Positions 49,965 to 59,147 of a stretch of 64,000 nucleotides of DNA are shown piece after piece. Origin of the DNA: Rhodococcus sp. Leaf278 (GTDB lineage: Bacteria > Actinomycetota > Actinomycetes > Mycobacteriales > Mycobacteriaceae); the NCBI RefSeq assembly GCF_001426085.1, contig NZ_LMRR01000012.1, positions 127,318-191,317 of the forward strand, given 5' to 3'. The first letter of the stretch is position 1. Each line of letters begins with the position of its first letter. Made by a program: the position numbers and the translations under genes. Below the pieces are notes generated by a model. The model did not search any database, was not told the DNA's origin, and saw nothing but the letters and a program-made list of their open reading frames with translations.

Positions 49965-51365
49965 TCACCGGCACCGCGGCATGCTGGTGCCCTGGTCGAT
50001 TCCGTATCGGTGGCCGTGGCCGGCGTCCACGTCGAGAGCCGCTGCGAGATCGACGGACGTCTGGACGAAGCTGACGATCGGTAGCCACATCGGCGTCGGC
50101 GCATCGTGATGGGTTGCCGTTGGATCGGGTGCCGACCACAGCAGATCTGCAGACCATCGGACGACGGGGTCCGACGAGTTGGCGAGCACCGTTGCGCCGT
50201 CGGTGTTCACGGCTCCAGCAGGTGGACCCGCCCACACGGCTCCGCAGATGACCGGATCCGTCCGGCGAAGGGACAAGTAGGTGTCGCTGCCCGCCACCGC
50301 CCCCAGGCTTTGGCCGTACACGACGATCTGCGGCGGTGTCGATTGTGTGGCCGCCCGGGCAGCGACCGCGCGTGTCACGGCCTCGGCCGAGCTGCGCGCC
50401 TCGTTCTCGGCGAACAAGAACGTCGCCCAGCTCGGCTTGTCGGAGTACTGCACTGCCACGGTCGCGACGTCCCCGCCGAATCGGGCTTCGGCACCCGTGA
50501 CCGCATTCTCGTCCACCCATCCCGATCCGGTCGGTATCGCGACGACCACCACGCTGCGATCGAAAGCGCCCGCGCGTTCCATGTCTGCGACGGCCAACGC
50601 TGCGCGTCGATCGAGCGTGGGTGCCGAGTCGAGGCCGACGTAGGTGCGCACGGTGTCGGCAGCGATGCCGCCGGAGACGAACTTTCTGCCCTCTCGACCC
50701 AGCGTGCCCCACGGAACGAGCGAGTCGGGGCCACCTGATCTCGTCGTCGTATTCGGTGCGGTGACCGAATCGTCCAACGCCGAGTTCGATGCCGAGAAAG
50801 ATTTGGACATGGCCGACCAGAGCGCGGGCGCGGCGACAAGGTAGAACAGCATGCCGACGACCGCGATCAGAACGGTCGATCGCACACCGCCGAGTGTAGT
50901 GCACATTCTCCGAGTGGCAAGACCTGTTCCCCACAGGCTGAGAGCGACGCATGCTGCTCCACCGACGACGTCGACGGCGTAGTGCCAGTCCACTGTCCGG
51001 GTGCCCATCGCGGCTCGTAACTGGTTCTGCCACAGAATATTCGAGTACACCGCACCCATCGAGATCAGTGTTCCGATCCCCGCTGTCCACGCCCGCGCGC
51101 CGACTCGAGCGGGTCGGCGCGTGCCGAGAGCGCGCCCGCACGCCCAGACGAGGGCGAGCGCGATCGCCATCGATACGCCGATCAGCAATGCTTGGGTGGC
51201 GGCTGGGCGGGGGAGTAGAGCAGGAGCCGACGACATCGAGACCGCAGCTGTGAGTGCACTCGAGGTCTCGATTCGTGGTAGCCGGATGCCCGTCGAGAGT
51301 GGCGTAGCAACAGACGTTCCCGAAGAGCCGAGTTGCCCGGAGTATCCGGTGATCGAGGCGATCAT
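49965..51365 (-). CDS. Membrane protein with alpha/beta-hydrolase catalytic domain (DUF2319-like)
   Basis: The 466-residue protein has an N-terminal membrane part with about four helices, roughly residues 50-210. The C-terminal hydrolase domain has VVVYGQSLGAVAGSDTYLSLR with the Ser elbow GQSLG. The domain resembles the actinobacterial alpha/beta-hydrolase family whose mycobacterial members are uncharacterised. Its ATG overlaps the PLA2 gene stop (ATGA), so the two are translationally coupled. The substrate is unknown; a lysolipid is possible given that partner. Confidence 0.78.
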   Translation of the reverse strand: MIASITGYSGQLGSSGTSVATPLSTGIRLPRIETSSALTAAVSMSSAPALLPRPAATQALLIGVSMAIALALVWACGRALGTRRPARVGARAWTAGIGTLISMGAVYSNILWQNQLRAAMGTRTVDWHYAVDVVGGAACVALSLWGTGLATRRMCTTLGGVRSTVLIAVVGMLFYLVAAPALWSAMSKSFSASNSALDDSVTAPNTTTRSGGPDSLVPWGTLGREGRKFVSGGIAADTVRTYVGLDSAPTLDRRAALAVADMERAGAFDRSVVVVAIPTGSGWVDENAVTGAEARFGGDVATVAVQYSDKPSWATFLFAENEARSSAEAVTRAVAARAATQSTPPQIVVYGQSLGAVAGSDTYLSLRRTDPVICGAVWAGPPAGAVNTDGATVLANSSDPVVRWSADLLWSAPDPTATHHDAPTPMWLPIVSFVQTSVDLAAALDVDAGHGHRYGIDQGTSMPRCR

Positions 51366-52006
51366 GCGAGTTCGCCGAACCCCGGTACGGATGCTCGTGT
51401 ACGCAGGTATCGGCTCGTCAGGAGAACCGAGAGTGCCATCAGGACAAGCGCTGCGCCGCCCAGCGCGATCGGCAGTGCGGGTTCGGCCACCGGTGCGCCG
51501 AACGACTGCCGCCACGAGTTCATGTCCACGGCGGCCGCGGCCACCGTTGCGGCGGCGTCGCAGGCCCGTCGGGATCCATCATCGGTTCGGTGGATGCAGG
51601 ATGCATGCAGACGGCTCGCCAGCTGCCTGTCGATTGCGCGACGCCAGCCCGGATCCACGGTCTTGCCTGTCGAGGCGGCATACCGAAGGAGGTCGTATCC
51701 CAGATCGTGTGCTTGGCAGGAGGATTCGAATTCCGGAGGCAGCGGTACGGGCGAAGAACAGTCCCCGTGGGGATTGCCGGCCATGGCGTCGAGCACCCTC
51801 GGTCGGTAGCCCATCACCGATGCGAAGTCGGCGGGGATCGCTCGGGTCGCGGCGTCTGCCGACTCGGCGACGAGCGCGTGCACCGCTACGGCGACGGTCG
51901 AAGTTGTGTCGGGTGCCGACGGCGGGGGCGTCGCGGCACCGGTGGTCGCCATCACCGCCGCGGTCGCGGCGACGCATATCGCGATGCGAGAAGTGTTCCT
52001 GTTCAT
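51362..52006 (-). CDS. Secreted/anchored prokaryotic phospholipase A2-like protein
   Basis: A 214-residue protein. An N-terminal signal peptide (RIAICVAATAAVMATTGAA) precedes a PLA2-type core: CSSPVPLPPEFESSCQAHDL followed by GYD has the C-x-x-HD-x-GY catalytic signature of Streptomyces-type PLA2. Further Cys residues (ASCIHR, RRACDAA) suggest disulfides. A C-terminal hydrophobic helix (about 180-200) would anchor it. Phospholipid sn-2 hydrolysis outside the membrane is the expected activity. The gene is divergent from the histidine kinase gene. Confidence 0.83.
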   Translation of the reverse strand: MNRNTSRIAICVAATAAVMATTGAATPPPSAPDTTSTVAVAVHALVAESADAATRAIPADFASVMGYRPRVLDAMAGNPHGDCSSPVPLPPEFESSCQAHDLGYDLLRYAASTGKTVDPGWRRAIDRQLASRLHASCIHRTDDGSRRACDAAATVAAAAVDMNSWRQSFGAPVAEPALPIALGGAALVLMALSVLLTSRYLRTRASVPGFGELA

Positions 52007-52159
52007 GGCTTTCGACGCTACGAAACGACATGCCCGACGAGCATCGCACCGAGGTCTCGTTCGGGAGCCACTGTCGGTCTCGGTGTGCGGCCGGTTCGAT
52101 ACCGCAGGTGTGCGCGGAACTGATACTCAGGTATGACGCCTTCGTCGGCCCGTACTGCC

Positions 52160-52165
52160 TAGGCT
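52160..52165 (+). promoter_or_regulatory. -10 element for the two-component operon, leaderless spacing
   Basis: TAGGCT, then 6 nt (CGGTCC) and the kinase GTG at 52172. Confidence 0.5.
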
Positions 52166-52171
52166 CGGTCC

Positions 52172-53410
52172 GTGCGCAAGAACAGATCAGGAATTTCGAA
52201 GCCCGAAGCGGCGAGGCCTCGGGTACCGACTCGGATTGCCGGTGTCCGTTCGGTGGACGCGCTGATCGTTGTCGTCGGCGCGGTGCTGTATTCGATCGCA
52301 TGGCCGACACTGCCGGTCACCCATCAGGTCTCGGGGCCGTTGATGCCTATCGTCGGTGCACTCGCAGCCTTTCCGTTCGTGCTGATTCGAGTCAATCCCG
52401 CGTTGGGCTGGGCGGTGTCGGCGCTGTCGGCTCTGGTCGTTCCCCTGGCGTTCGACCGAGCTCCCGGGTACGACTATCCGTGGCAGGTCGTGCATATTCT
52501 CGTCTTGTTGGTGCTGTTGTTCGCCGTGGCGCTGCGGTCGCCGCCGGCGGTGCTACTGCTGGCGTGGTCGGCCAGCATGCTGCTCTTCTTCGCGTACATG
52601 CCGGGCTCGGACGGAGTCGGTTGGTCCGTCGGTCTGACGGCGGTCGTCGTCTTCGGTCTCTTGATCCGCTGGCTTGTCCTCTCCCGCAAGCAACTTGCCC
52701 AGCAAGAGGAGGTCAGCGAACTCGAGCGCACCAGGCGCACGGTTCTCGAGGAGAAGGCGAAGATCGCTCGCGATTTGCACGACGTCGTCGCACATCACAT
52801 GTCCATGGTGGTCGTGCAGGCACAGAGTGCGCCGTACCGACTCGACGACGTATCCGAGGCTGCCGCGTCGGAATTCACATCGATCGGTGCCACGGCGCGC
52901 GAAGCACTCAACGAGATCCGGGGCATGCTCGGGGTACTCCGCAGTGATGGACAGCAGTGGCAGGACGCACCGGCACCGAATGCACTCGATCTCGAACGCA
53001 CGCTTCGCGCGAGCCGTAAGGCCGGGATGGACGTGCGCTGGAACATCACCGGACCGGTCGAATCCATCTCCGAGACAACAGGGTTGGCGCTCTACAGAAT
53101 TATGCAGGAGTCGTTGTCCAATGCTGCGCGCCATGCCCCCGAGGCTGCGGTGGCCGTCGACGTCACGGTCACACGGAGCAGCGTTGTCATGACCGTGATC
53201 AACGCGCCGTCGCCGGACATCGGTGTCGGACTTGTCGCGGGGGCGGATACCGGCGGGCACGGGATAGCGGGCATGCGAGATCGAGCACGGGCAGCACACG
53301 GGTGGCTGCACGCTGCCGCACTACCGGACGGCGGATTCGAGGTCGCGGTGCATGTGCCCCACGGGCTGCCGACTTCGACGGCACGGTTGGCCACGGACGA
53401 TCTGGCCTAG
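52172..53410 (+). CDS. NarL-type sensor histidine kinase (HisKA_3)
   Basis: A 412-residue kinase. Five or so membrane helices (about 28-170) lie without a large extracellular loop, so the sensor is membrane-internal. A short coiled segment precedes the H-box KIARDLHDVVAHHMSMVVVQ. The ATPase has RIMQESLSNAARHAPEA (N-box) and GHGIAGMRDRA (G-box). It pairs with the response regulator 10 nt downstream. Its signal is unknown. The GTG at 52172 is supported by the leaderless -10. Confidence 0.93.
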   Translation: MRKNRSGISKPEAARPRVPTRIAGVRSVDALIVVVGAVLYSIAWPTLPVTHQVSGPLMPIVGALAAFPFVLIRVNPALGWAVSALSALVVPLAFDRAPGYDYPWQVVHILVLLVLLFAVALRSPPAVLLLAWSASMLLFFAYMPGSDGVGWSVGLTAVVVFGLLIRWLVLSRKQLAQQEEVSELERTRRTVLEEKAKIARDLHDVVAHHMSMVVVQAQSAPYRLDDVSEAAASEFTSIGATAREALNEIRGMLGVLRSDGQQWQDAPAPNALDLERTLRASRKAGMDVRWNITGPVESISETTGLALYRIMQESLSNAARHAPEAAVAVDVTVTRSSVVMTVINAPSPDIGVGLVAGADTGGHGIAGMRDRARAAHGWLHAAALPDGGFEVAVHVPHGLPTSTARLATDDLA

Positions 53411-53413
53411 GCT
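53408..53413 (+). promoter_or_regulatory. Possible internal -10 for the response regulator
   Basis: TAGGCT overlaps the kinase stop codon and lies 7 nt before the regulator GTG at 53421. It could give a second, leaderless transcript, or may be chance from the stop codon. Confidence 0.3.
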
Positions 53414-53420
53414 GACGAAC

Positions 53421-54083
53421 GTGGTGACAACGGTCTTCATCGCCGACGACCAAGCGATGGTGCGGCAGGGGTTCGGCGCCCTTCTCGGCGCGCAGGCCGA
53501 CATCTCGGTGATCGGGGACGCGGACAACGGCAGGACGGCGGTCAGCGAGGTGACTCGCCTGTTGCCCGACGTGGTGTTGATGGACGTGCGGATGCCGGAG
53601 ATGAACGGTCTCGATGCCGCGCGGGCAATCCTCTCTGCCTCCTTGCCGTCGCCGGTACGAATCCTGATGCTCACCACATTCGACATCGACGACTATGTCT
53701 ACGAGGCGCTGGCGCTCGGCGCAAGCGGCTTTCTGCTCAAGGATGCGCCGGCCGAGGAATTGATTCGAGGTGTGCGCGTCGTTGCCGCAGGCGAGGCCCT
53801 GCTGGCACCGTCGGTGACCAGACGGCTCATCGCGGACGTCACCGCGCGCCGCGGGGCGCGCCGTCGTCCGTCACCGCGTCTTAGCGATCTCACTCCGCGC
53901 GAACGCGAGGTGCTCGAACTCATTGCCACCGGCATGTCCAATTCCGAGATCGCGGGCTCGCTGTTCCTGGCCGAACAGACCGTCAAAACCCATGTGGGCA
54001 AGGTCCTGGGCAAGCTCGGGCTACGCGATCGCGCGCAGGCCGTGGTGCTGGCCTACGAGACGGGCGTCGTGACGCCGAAGTGA
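53421..54083 (+). CDS. NarL/FixJ-family response regulator
   Basis: A 220-residue regulator. The receiver has FIADDQAMVRQGF, phospho-acceptor Asp in VVLMDVRMPEMNG, and LLKDAPAEEL. The C-terminal LuxR helix-turn-helix reads LTPREREVLELIATGMSNSE with QTVKTHVGKVLGKLGLRDR. The start is GTG at 53421 or 53424. Targets are unknown; the divergent PLA2 operon is a natural candidate. Confidence 0.94.
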   Translation: MVTTVFIADDQAMVRQGFGALLGAQADISVIGDADNGRTAVSEVTRLLPDVVLMDVRMPEMNGLDAARAILSASLPSPVRILMLTTFDIDDYVYEALALGASGFLLKDAPAEELIRGVRVVAAGEALLAPSVTRRLIADVTARRGARRRPSPRLSDLTPREREVLELIATGMSNSEIAGSLFLAEQTVKTHVGKVLGKLGLRDRAQAVVLAYETGVVTPK

Positions 54084-54184
54084 GCGGCGGACGGTACCGA
54101 CGCGCGCAGCACACCACGTCCCATTAGGCTGACGACCGTCATCGGGTCCACTTCACGGGCCCGTAAGCAGAGAGGCGAAAATCG

Positions 54185-55216
54185 ATGCGCATCGGAGTTC
54201 TGACCGGAGGCGGCGATTGCCCAGGGCTCAATGCGGTGATCCGCGCAGTGGTGCGTACCGCTGACGCGCGGTACGGCTCCACGGTCGTCGGCTTCCAGGA
54301 CGGGTGGCGCGGCCTTCTCGAAGATCGCCGCGTGCAATTGCGCAACGACGACCGCAACGACCGTTTGCTCACCAAAGGTGGCACGATGCTCGGCACCGCG
54401 CGCACCAACCCGGATGTGTTGCGGGCCGGACTCGATCGGGTCAAGCAGACCCTCGAAGACAACGGCATCGACGTGTTGATTCCGATCGGTGGAGAAGGAA
54501 CCCTGACCGCTGCCGCGTGGTTGTCCGAAGAGGGAGTGCCGGTGGTCGGGGTGCCCAAGACCATCGACAACGACATCGATTGCACCGACGTCACGTTCGG
54601 CTTCGACACGGCCCTGACAATTGCCACCGACGCGATCGACCGTTTGCACAGCACCGCCGAATCCCATCAGCGGGTGATGCTCGTCGAGGTGATGGGTCGG
54701 CACGCGGGGTGGATTGCGCTGCACGCCGGATTGGCGTCGGGCTCGCACATGACGCTCATTCCGGAGCAGCCGTTCGACGTCGAGGAAGTGTGCACTTTGG
54801 TGCGCAAGCGTTTTCAGCGTGGAGATTCACACTTCATCTGCGTCGTCGCCGAGGGAGCCAAGCCGATGGAGGGCTCGATGGAGCTACTCGACGGTGGCAT
54901 CGACGAGTTCGGTCACGTTCGATTCACCGGAGTCGCCCATCAGCTCGGTGTCGAGATCGAACGTCGCATCAACAAGGAAGTTCGCACCACGGTGCTCGGC
55001 CACGTGCAGCGCGGCGGAACCCCGACCCCCTACGACCGTGTGCTCGCGACGCGATTCGGCGTCAATGCGACCGACGCGGCGCACGCGGGTGACTTCGGCA
55101 AGATGGTCTCGTTGCGGGGCACCGAGATCGGACTGGTATCCCTGGCCGAGGCGACCACACAGCTCAAGCGGGTACCGCAGACCCGATACGACGACGCCGC
55201 CGCCTTCTTCGGCTGA
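54185..55216 (+). CDS. pfkA: 6-phosphofructokinase
   Basis: The 343-residue enzyme phosphorylates fructose 6-phosphate. [17 protein letters not shown] is the phosphate loop, PIGGEGTL the donor site, [12 protein letters not shown] the catalytic TID..D motif, and [16 protein letters not shown] the effector/substrate end. Gly in GGEGT points to ATP rather than pyrophosphate as donor; Lys in PKTIDND is typical of the actinobacterial group. The ATG at 54185 follows GAGAGGCGAAAATCG. Confidence 0.95.
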   Translation: MRIGVLTGGGDCPGLNAVIRAVVRTADARYGSTVVGFQDGWRGLLEDRRVQLRNDDRNDRLLTKGGTMLGTARTNPDVLRAGLDRVKQTLEDNGIDVLIPIGGEGTLTAAAWLSEEGVPVVGVPKTIDNDIDCTDVTFGFDTALTIATDAIDRLHSTAESHQRVMLVEVMGRHAGWIALHAGLASGSHMTLIPEQPFDVEEVCTLVRKRFQRGDSHFICVVAEGAKPMEGSMELLDGGIDEFGHVRFTGVAHQLGVEIERRINKEVRTTVLGHVQRGGTPTPYDRVLATRFGVNATDAAHAGDFGKMVSLRGTEIGLVSLAEATTQLKRVPQTRYDDAAAFFG

Positions 55217-55255
55217 ACCGGTGCACGTGGTTAACCGTGCGTCGTGTGCAATGCA

Positions 55256-55261
55256 TAAACT
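55256..55261 (+). promoter_or_regulatory. -10 element for gatB, leaderless spacing
   Basis: TAAACT, then 7 nt (ACGGACC) and the gatB ATG. There is no ribosome site. Confidence 0.5.
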
Positions 55262-55268
55262 ACGGACC

Positions 55269-56780
55269 ATGACTGCTGCAACCGTCGATCTGATCGATTA
55301 CGACGAAGTGCTCGCCGCGTTCGACCCCGTGTTGGGCATGGAGGTCCACGTGGAGTTGGGTACGGAGACCAAGATGTTCTGCGGTTGCCCCACCGCGTTC
55401 GGTGCCGAGCCCAACACCCAGGTGTGCCCGGTGTGTCTGAGCCTTCCCGGTGCGCTACCGGTGGTCAACGCCGCTGCCGTGGAGTCTGCGATCCGTATCG
55501 GGTTGGCGCTCAATTGCTCGATCACTCCGTGGGGACGGTTCGCTCGGAAGAACTACTTCTACCCGGATCAGCCGAAGAACTATCAGATCTCGCAGTACGA
55601 CGAGCCCATTGCCACCGAGGGCTACCTCGATGTTCTGCTCGACGACGGCAGTACGTTCCGCGTCGAGATCGAGCGCGCACACATGGAAGAGGACACCGGT
55701 AAGTCGACGCACGTCGGCGGAGCGACCGGCCGCATCGAGGGAGCGTCGCATTCGTTGCTCGATTACAACCGCGCCGGTGTGCCGTTGGTGGAGATCGTGA
55801 CGAAGACGATCACAGGGACCGGAGCGCGCGCGCCCGAGGTAGCGCGTGCCTACGTCACCGCACTTCGAGATCTGCTGAAGTCGCTGAACGTGTCCGACGT
55901 GCGGATGGATCAGGGTTCGCTGCGTTGTGATGCCAACGTGTCTTTGATGAGGAAGACCGCCACCGAATTCGGCACCCGTACCGAGACGAAGAACGTCAAC
56001 TCGCTCAAGAGCGTCGAGGTTGCCGTTCGGTACGAGATGCGCCGTCAGGCAGCGGTTCTCGAATCCGGCGGAGAGGTGACGCAGGAGACGCGGCATTTCC
56101 AGGAATCCGACGGCACCACCACCAAGGGCCGCAAGAAGGAAACGGCAGAGGACTACCGGTACTTCCCGGAGCCCGATCTGGCACCCGTCGCTCCCGACGC
56201 GGACTGGATCGAGCAGCTCCGCGGGACCCTGCCCGAGCTTCCGTGGCTGCGACGCGGCCGGATCCAGAAGGACTGGGGCGTCTCCGACGAGGAAATGCGC
56301 GACCTGGTGAATTCCGGTGCGCTGGAGCTGGTTGCGGCCACGGTGGACGCGGGGGCATCGCCGCAGGCTGCTCGGTCCTGGTGGGTGTCGTACCTCTCGC
56401 AACAAGCCAATGTGACCGGAGTCGAGCTGGCAGATCTGGCGATCACACCGGCTCAGGTAGCGCAAGTGGCCGCGTTGGTCTCCGACGGCAAGCTCAACAA
56501 CAACGGTGCTCGTCAGGTGGTGGACGGGGTCCTCGCAGGCGAGGGTGAGCCGGCTCAGGTGATGTCCGACCGTAACCTGGTGTTGGAGAAGGACGACACG
56601 AAGCTCCAAGCCGCCGTCGACGAGGCGCTTGCTGCCAATCCTGGTGTGGTGGAAAAGATCCGCAGCGGCAAGGTTCAAGCTGCCGGTGCCATCGTGGGTG
56701 CGGTCATGAAGGCGACACGCGGTCAAGCCGACGCGGCCCGCGTCAAGGAGCTCGTCCTGGAGGCCTGCGGCCAGTCCTGA
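55269..56780 (+). CDS. gatB: Asp/Glu-tRNA amidotransferase subunit GatB
   Basis: The 503-residue kinase/amidotransferase subunit. [55 protein letters not shown] and [14 protein letters not shown] are diagnostic, and a C-terminal Yqey-like domain follows from about 350. It activates the misacylated amino acid and receives ammonia from GatA. It is transcribed separately from gatCA. The ATG at 55269 is preferred over the long open frame upstream, which lies inside pfkA. Confidence 0.97.
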   Translation: MTAATVDLIDYDEVLAAFDPVLGMEVHVELGTETKMFCGCPTAFGAEPNTQVCPVCLSLPGALPVVNAAAVESAIRIGLALNCSITPWGRFARKNYFYPDQPKNYQISQYDEPIATEGYLDVLLDDGSTFRVEIERAHMEEDTGKSTHVGGATGRIEGASHSLLDYNRAGVPLVEIVTKTITGTGARAPEVARAYVTALRDLLKSLNVSDVRMDQGSLRCDANVSLMRKTATEFGTRTETKNVNSLKSVEVAVRYEMRRQAAVLESGGEVTQETRHFQESDGTTTKGRKKETAEDYRYFPEPDLAPVAPDADWIEQLRGTLPELPWLRRGRIQKDWGVSDEEMRDLVNSGALELVAATVDAGASPQAARSWWVSYLSQQANVTGVELADLAITPAQVAQVAALVSDGKLNNNGARQVVDGVLAGEGEPAQVMSDRNLVLEKDDTKLQAAVDEALAANPGVVEKIRSGKVQAAGAIVGAVMKATRGQADAARVKELVLEACGQS

Positions 56781-56793
56781 CCGTCGATATCGA

Positions 56794-56826
56794 CTGTGGC
56801 CGAGTGCAATTCGCGCTCGGCCACAG
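56794..56826. terminator. Terminator between gatB and the convergent lipoprotein gene
   Basis: CTGTGGCCGAG and CTCGGCCACAG form a perfect 11-bp stem with an 11-nt loop, followed by TGTTTCT. Confidence 0.75.
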
Positions 56827-56837
56827 CTGTTTCTCGA

Positions 56838-57986
56838 TCAGTCGATACCGCCGCCGCCACCACCTGGGAAGGGCACCTTGACGACGCGGTCGTCCGTAGG
56901 GCCGGGCTCCGCGCCGTTCTTGTTCACCGTTCCGACCAGAATCTGACCGTCGGCGGAGCTCGTGGCCCCGTTCAACTGCCCGTACCGGTCCTGGATCAGG
57001 AGTGTCGGTTCGGCCGACACGGCTCCTGTGTTCGCGTCGGTGGTCAGCGCCGCAACAGCTTTCGCCGTCGTGAGGGCTACGGCCACACCGCCCTCGCCTG
57101 CCGCGCATCCGGCTACGCCGGGGCGGTCCGGCCACGTCCAGACCGGGGAGAACACCGCGCCGAGTTTGTCTATGCGTTGCAGGCGGTCTTCGATCGCGGT
57201 GCGGTCGGTGACGTAGATGTTTCCGGCGCCGTCGGTGCACACATCGCCCGCCGTGCCGATTCCACTCAGCGCGATCTGCGGACGCGGGGGACTGGACGTC
57301 GGTGACAACGACGTGACGCGTAACAGCTTGCCGGACAGAGAATCCGGGTTCTGGGCTGCCGCCGGGTCACCGTTGTCGCCGGTGAGGACGAGCAGCTCTG
57401 TCGGGGTATAGAAGTCGATCGACCCACGATTGCCCGTCGCGCCGCGAGGAATTCCGGTCAAAATGTCCTTGGGGACGTCGCCGGGAGCGAGTCGAACCAC
57501 CCTGGTGTCCGAGGTCGTGGTGACGAGCGCATAGAGCAGCTTGTCCTCGGCGTACGTCGGAGAGAGTGCGAGATCGAGTAGTCCTCCGTCCCCGGTGCCG
57601 TCGACGGCTATCCGGGCCACCTCGACCGGTGTGCGGCCGGCCGCGACCTCCATGATGCGACCGGTTCGGCGCTCGGCAACCAGCGCACTCTGGCCGTCGG
57701 GCAATGCCACGAGGCCGCCGGTGGTGTCCAGACATGTCGCGATCACCGACGGGTCCGGATCGACGCAGGGACCCGACGGCGGGGGCGGAGCATTCGGATC
57801 CGACGACGGCGGTGCCTCGCTGGGGGTCGTCGGTTTCAGCTCGGCAGCACCGACCTCGGGCGCAGGGGTGAACGGCGACGAGTTCGAGTCGTCGAAGCGG
57901 GCGCACCCGGCGAGCATGGCGGCCGTCATGGACAGTGCGACGACAGCGGCAGTGGCACTTCGAGGTGACGCTCCGACCGGCTTCAT
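56838..57986 (-). CDS. LppZ-like PQQ/sorbosone dehydrogenase-type lipoprotein
   Basis: A 382-residue exported protein. The signal (AAVVALSMTAAMLAGC) ends in lipobox LAGC. A Pro-rich linker lies at about 50-72. The beta-propeller (GGLVALPDGQSALVAERRTG, GDGGLLDLALSPTYAEDKLL, NRGSIDFYTPTELLVLTGDN) resembles glucose/sorbosone dehydrogenase lipoproteins such as the recalled LppZ (Rv3006). Cofactor use is not shown. The mRNA may be leaderless: TACCGT lies 7 nt before the ATG. Confidence 0.85.
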   Translation of the reverse strand: MKPVGASPRSATAAVVALSMTAAMLAGCARFDDSNSSPFTPAPEVGAAELKPTTPSEAPPSSDPNAPPPPSGPCVDPDPSVIATCLDTTGGLVALPDGQSALVAERRTGRIMEVAAGRTPVEVARIAVDGTGDGGLLDLALSPTYAEDKLLYALVTTTSDTRVVRLAPGDVPKDILTGIPRGATGNRGSIDFYTPTELLVLTGDNGDPAAAQNPDSLSGKLLRVTSLSPTSSPPRPQIALSGIGTAGDVCTDGAGNIYVTDRTAIEDRLQRIDKLGAVFSPVWTWPDRPGVAGCAAGEGGVAVALTTAKAVAALTTDANTGAVSAEPTLLIQDRYGQLNGATSSADGQILVGTVNKNGAEPGPTDDRVVKVPFPGGGGGGID

Positions 57987-57993
57987 CCTTCGA

Positions 57994-57999
57994 ACGGTA
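57994..57999 (-). promoter_or_regulatory. -10 element for the LppZ-like gene, leaderless spacing
   Basis: TACCGT on the minus strand, then TCGAAGG and the ATG at 57986. Confidence 0.45.
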
Positions 58000-58058
58000 C
58001 GTCAGCATCGGCGCGGACTCGCCACGCGGCCATGAGAGAAATCGGCGCATATCGGCTC

Positions 58059-58064
58059 TACTGT
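58059..58064 (+). promoter_or_regulatory. -10 element for the DoxX gene, leaderless spacing
   Basis: TACTGT, then GGACAG and the GTG at 58071. Confidence 0.45.
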
Positions 58065-58070
58065 GGACAG

Positions 58071-59078
58071 GTGACCGATACACCGCGCGACCCCAACCGG
58101 CCGGACCAGTCGTACGAACCGGCCGAGAGCCCGTACGACAATCCCACCGAACAGATCCCACCCTCGCGCTCTGCGTCCGGCACATCCGCCTCGGACCGAG
58201 CCGACACGTCCGGCGCATCGACCACTGCGTTCGGTGCCCAGCGTTCGGATCGATTGCCTCGAACGGACGACGAGCTCGACTTCCCGTACTCGTCGACGTC
58301 CGACGCACGTTCGTCCGACGCACGTTCGTCCGATCCCAGGTCGACCGATGCGCAACCGACCGAGAAGATTCAGGCCTTCCGACCGTCGGCCTACGCGGAT
58401 TCGCCCACCACCGGTGCGTCGGCCGACAACTCGTCCTCGAGTGCGTACTCCGATGACTCCACCGCGTACCTCGGCACCACCGCAGGCGCGGCGCCGGCTC
58501 CGGCGGCAGCCGTTGCCCCGGAGCCCGAGATCCGTACCGAGACCGTCGAGGTTCCCGCACGTCGCGGCAGCACCGACCTCGGCCTGTTCGTCCTTCGCGT
58601 CACCATCGGCGCGGTATTCCTCGGTCACGGCCTGCAGAAATTGGTCGGCCTGTGGAATGGGCCGGGACTCGACGGATTCCAGAACTTGCTCGAGAGCTCG
58701 GGCTTTCGCTACTCGGAGATTCTCGCGATCGCGGCTGCTGCGGGAGAGACCCTCGGCGGCGCGTTGTTGATCCTGGGTCTGGCAACGCCCCTTGCGGGCG
58801 CAGCGGTGCTGGCGACCATCATCAATGCGTGGTGCTTCAAGCAGGTGGCAGAGCCCGGATTGCAGTTCTCCGGTAGCAGTGGCGTCGAGTACGAGACGGT
58901 TCTCGGTTTCGCCGCGGCCGCAATCATTCTGACGGGCCCGGGAAAGATCGCGTTCGACGGTCGCCGCGGGTGGGCCACGCGGCCGCGGATCGGATCGCTG
59001 CTGGCGCTCGTTGTCGGCATCGCCGCCGGAGTCTGCATCTGGATTTTCCTCAACGGGGCCAACCCCGTCGTTCGCTGA
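58071..59078 (+). CDS. DoxX-family membrane protein with long disordered N-terminus
   Basis: The 335-residue protein has about 165 polar, Ser/Asp/Thr-rich residues first, then a DoxX domain of four membrane helices: LGLFVLRVTIGAVFLGHGLQ, AIAAAAGETLGGALLILGL and LGFAAAAIILTGPGKIAFDG. In M. tuberculosis the DoxX protein Rv3005c was reported to join SodA and SseA in a membrane oxidoreductase complex; the N-terminal tail here could be a docking region, which is inference. The GTG at 58071 is placed by the leaderless -10; an in-frame start at 58032 lies upstream of that promoter. Three tandem 15-bp units fall in the tail. Confidence 0.85.
   Translation: MTDTPRDPNRPDQSYEPAESPYDNPTEQIPPSRSASGTSASDRADTSGASTTAFGAQRSDRLPRTDDELDFPYSSTSDARSSDARSSDPRSTDAQPTEKIQAFRPSAYADSPTTGASADNSSSSAYSDDSTAYLGTTAGAAPAPAAAVAPEPEIRTETVEVPARRGSTDLGLFVLRVTIGAVFLGHGLQKLVGLWNGPGLDGFQNLLESSGFRYSEILAIAAAAGETLGGALLILGLATPLAGAAVLATIINAWCFKQVAEPGLQFSGSSGVEYETVLGFAAAAIILTGPGKIAFDGRRGWATRPRIGSLLALVVGIAAGVCIWIFLNGANPVVR
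58299..58343 (+). repeat. Tandem 15-bp repeat in the DoxX gene
   Basis: TCCGACGCACGTTCG occurs twice exactly, then once in degenerate form. It encodes SDARS-type pentapeptides in the disordered tail, and could vary in copy number. Confidence 0.7.
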
Positions 59079-59095
59079 TCTCTCGACATCGATCG

Positions 59096-59137
59096 AACCC
59101 ATGTACGTGGCACCTCGTAGTGCCACGTACATGGGTT
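59096..59137. terminator. Bidirectional intrinsic terminator between doxX-like gene and ilvD
   Basis: A perfect 18-bp inverted repeat (AACCCATGTACGTGGCAC and its complement) encloses CTCGTA and is followed by TTTTC. It lies between convergent genes. Confidence 0.85.
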
Positions 59138-59147
59138 TTCCTGTTCA

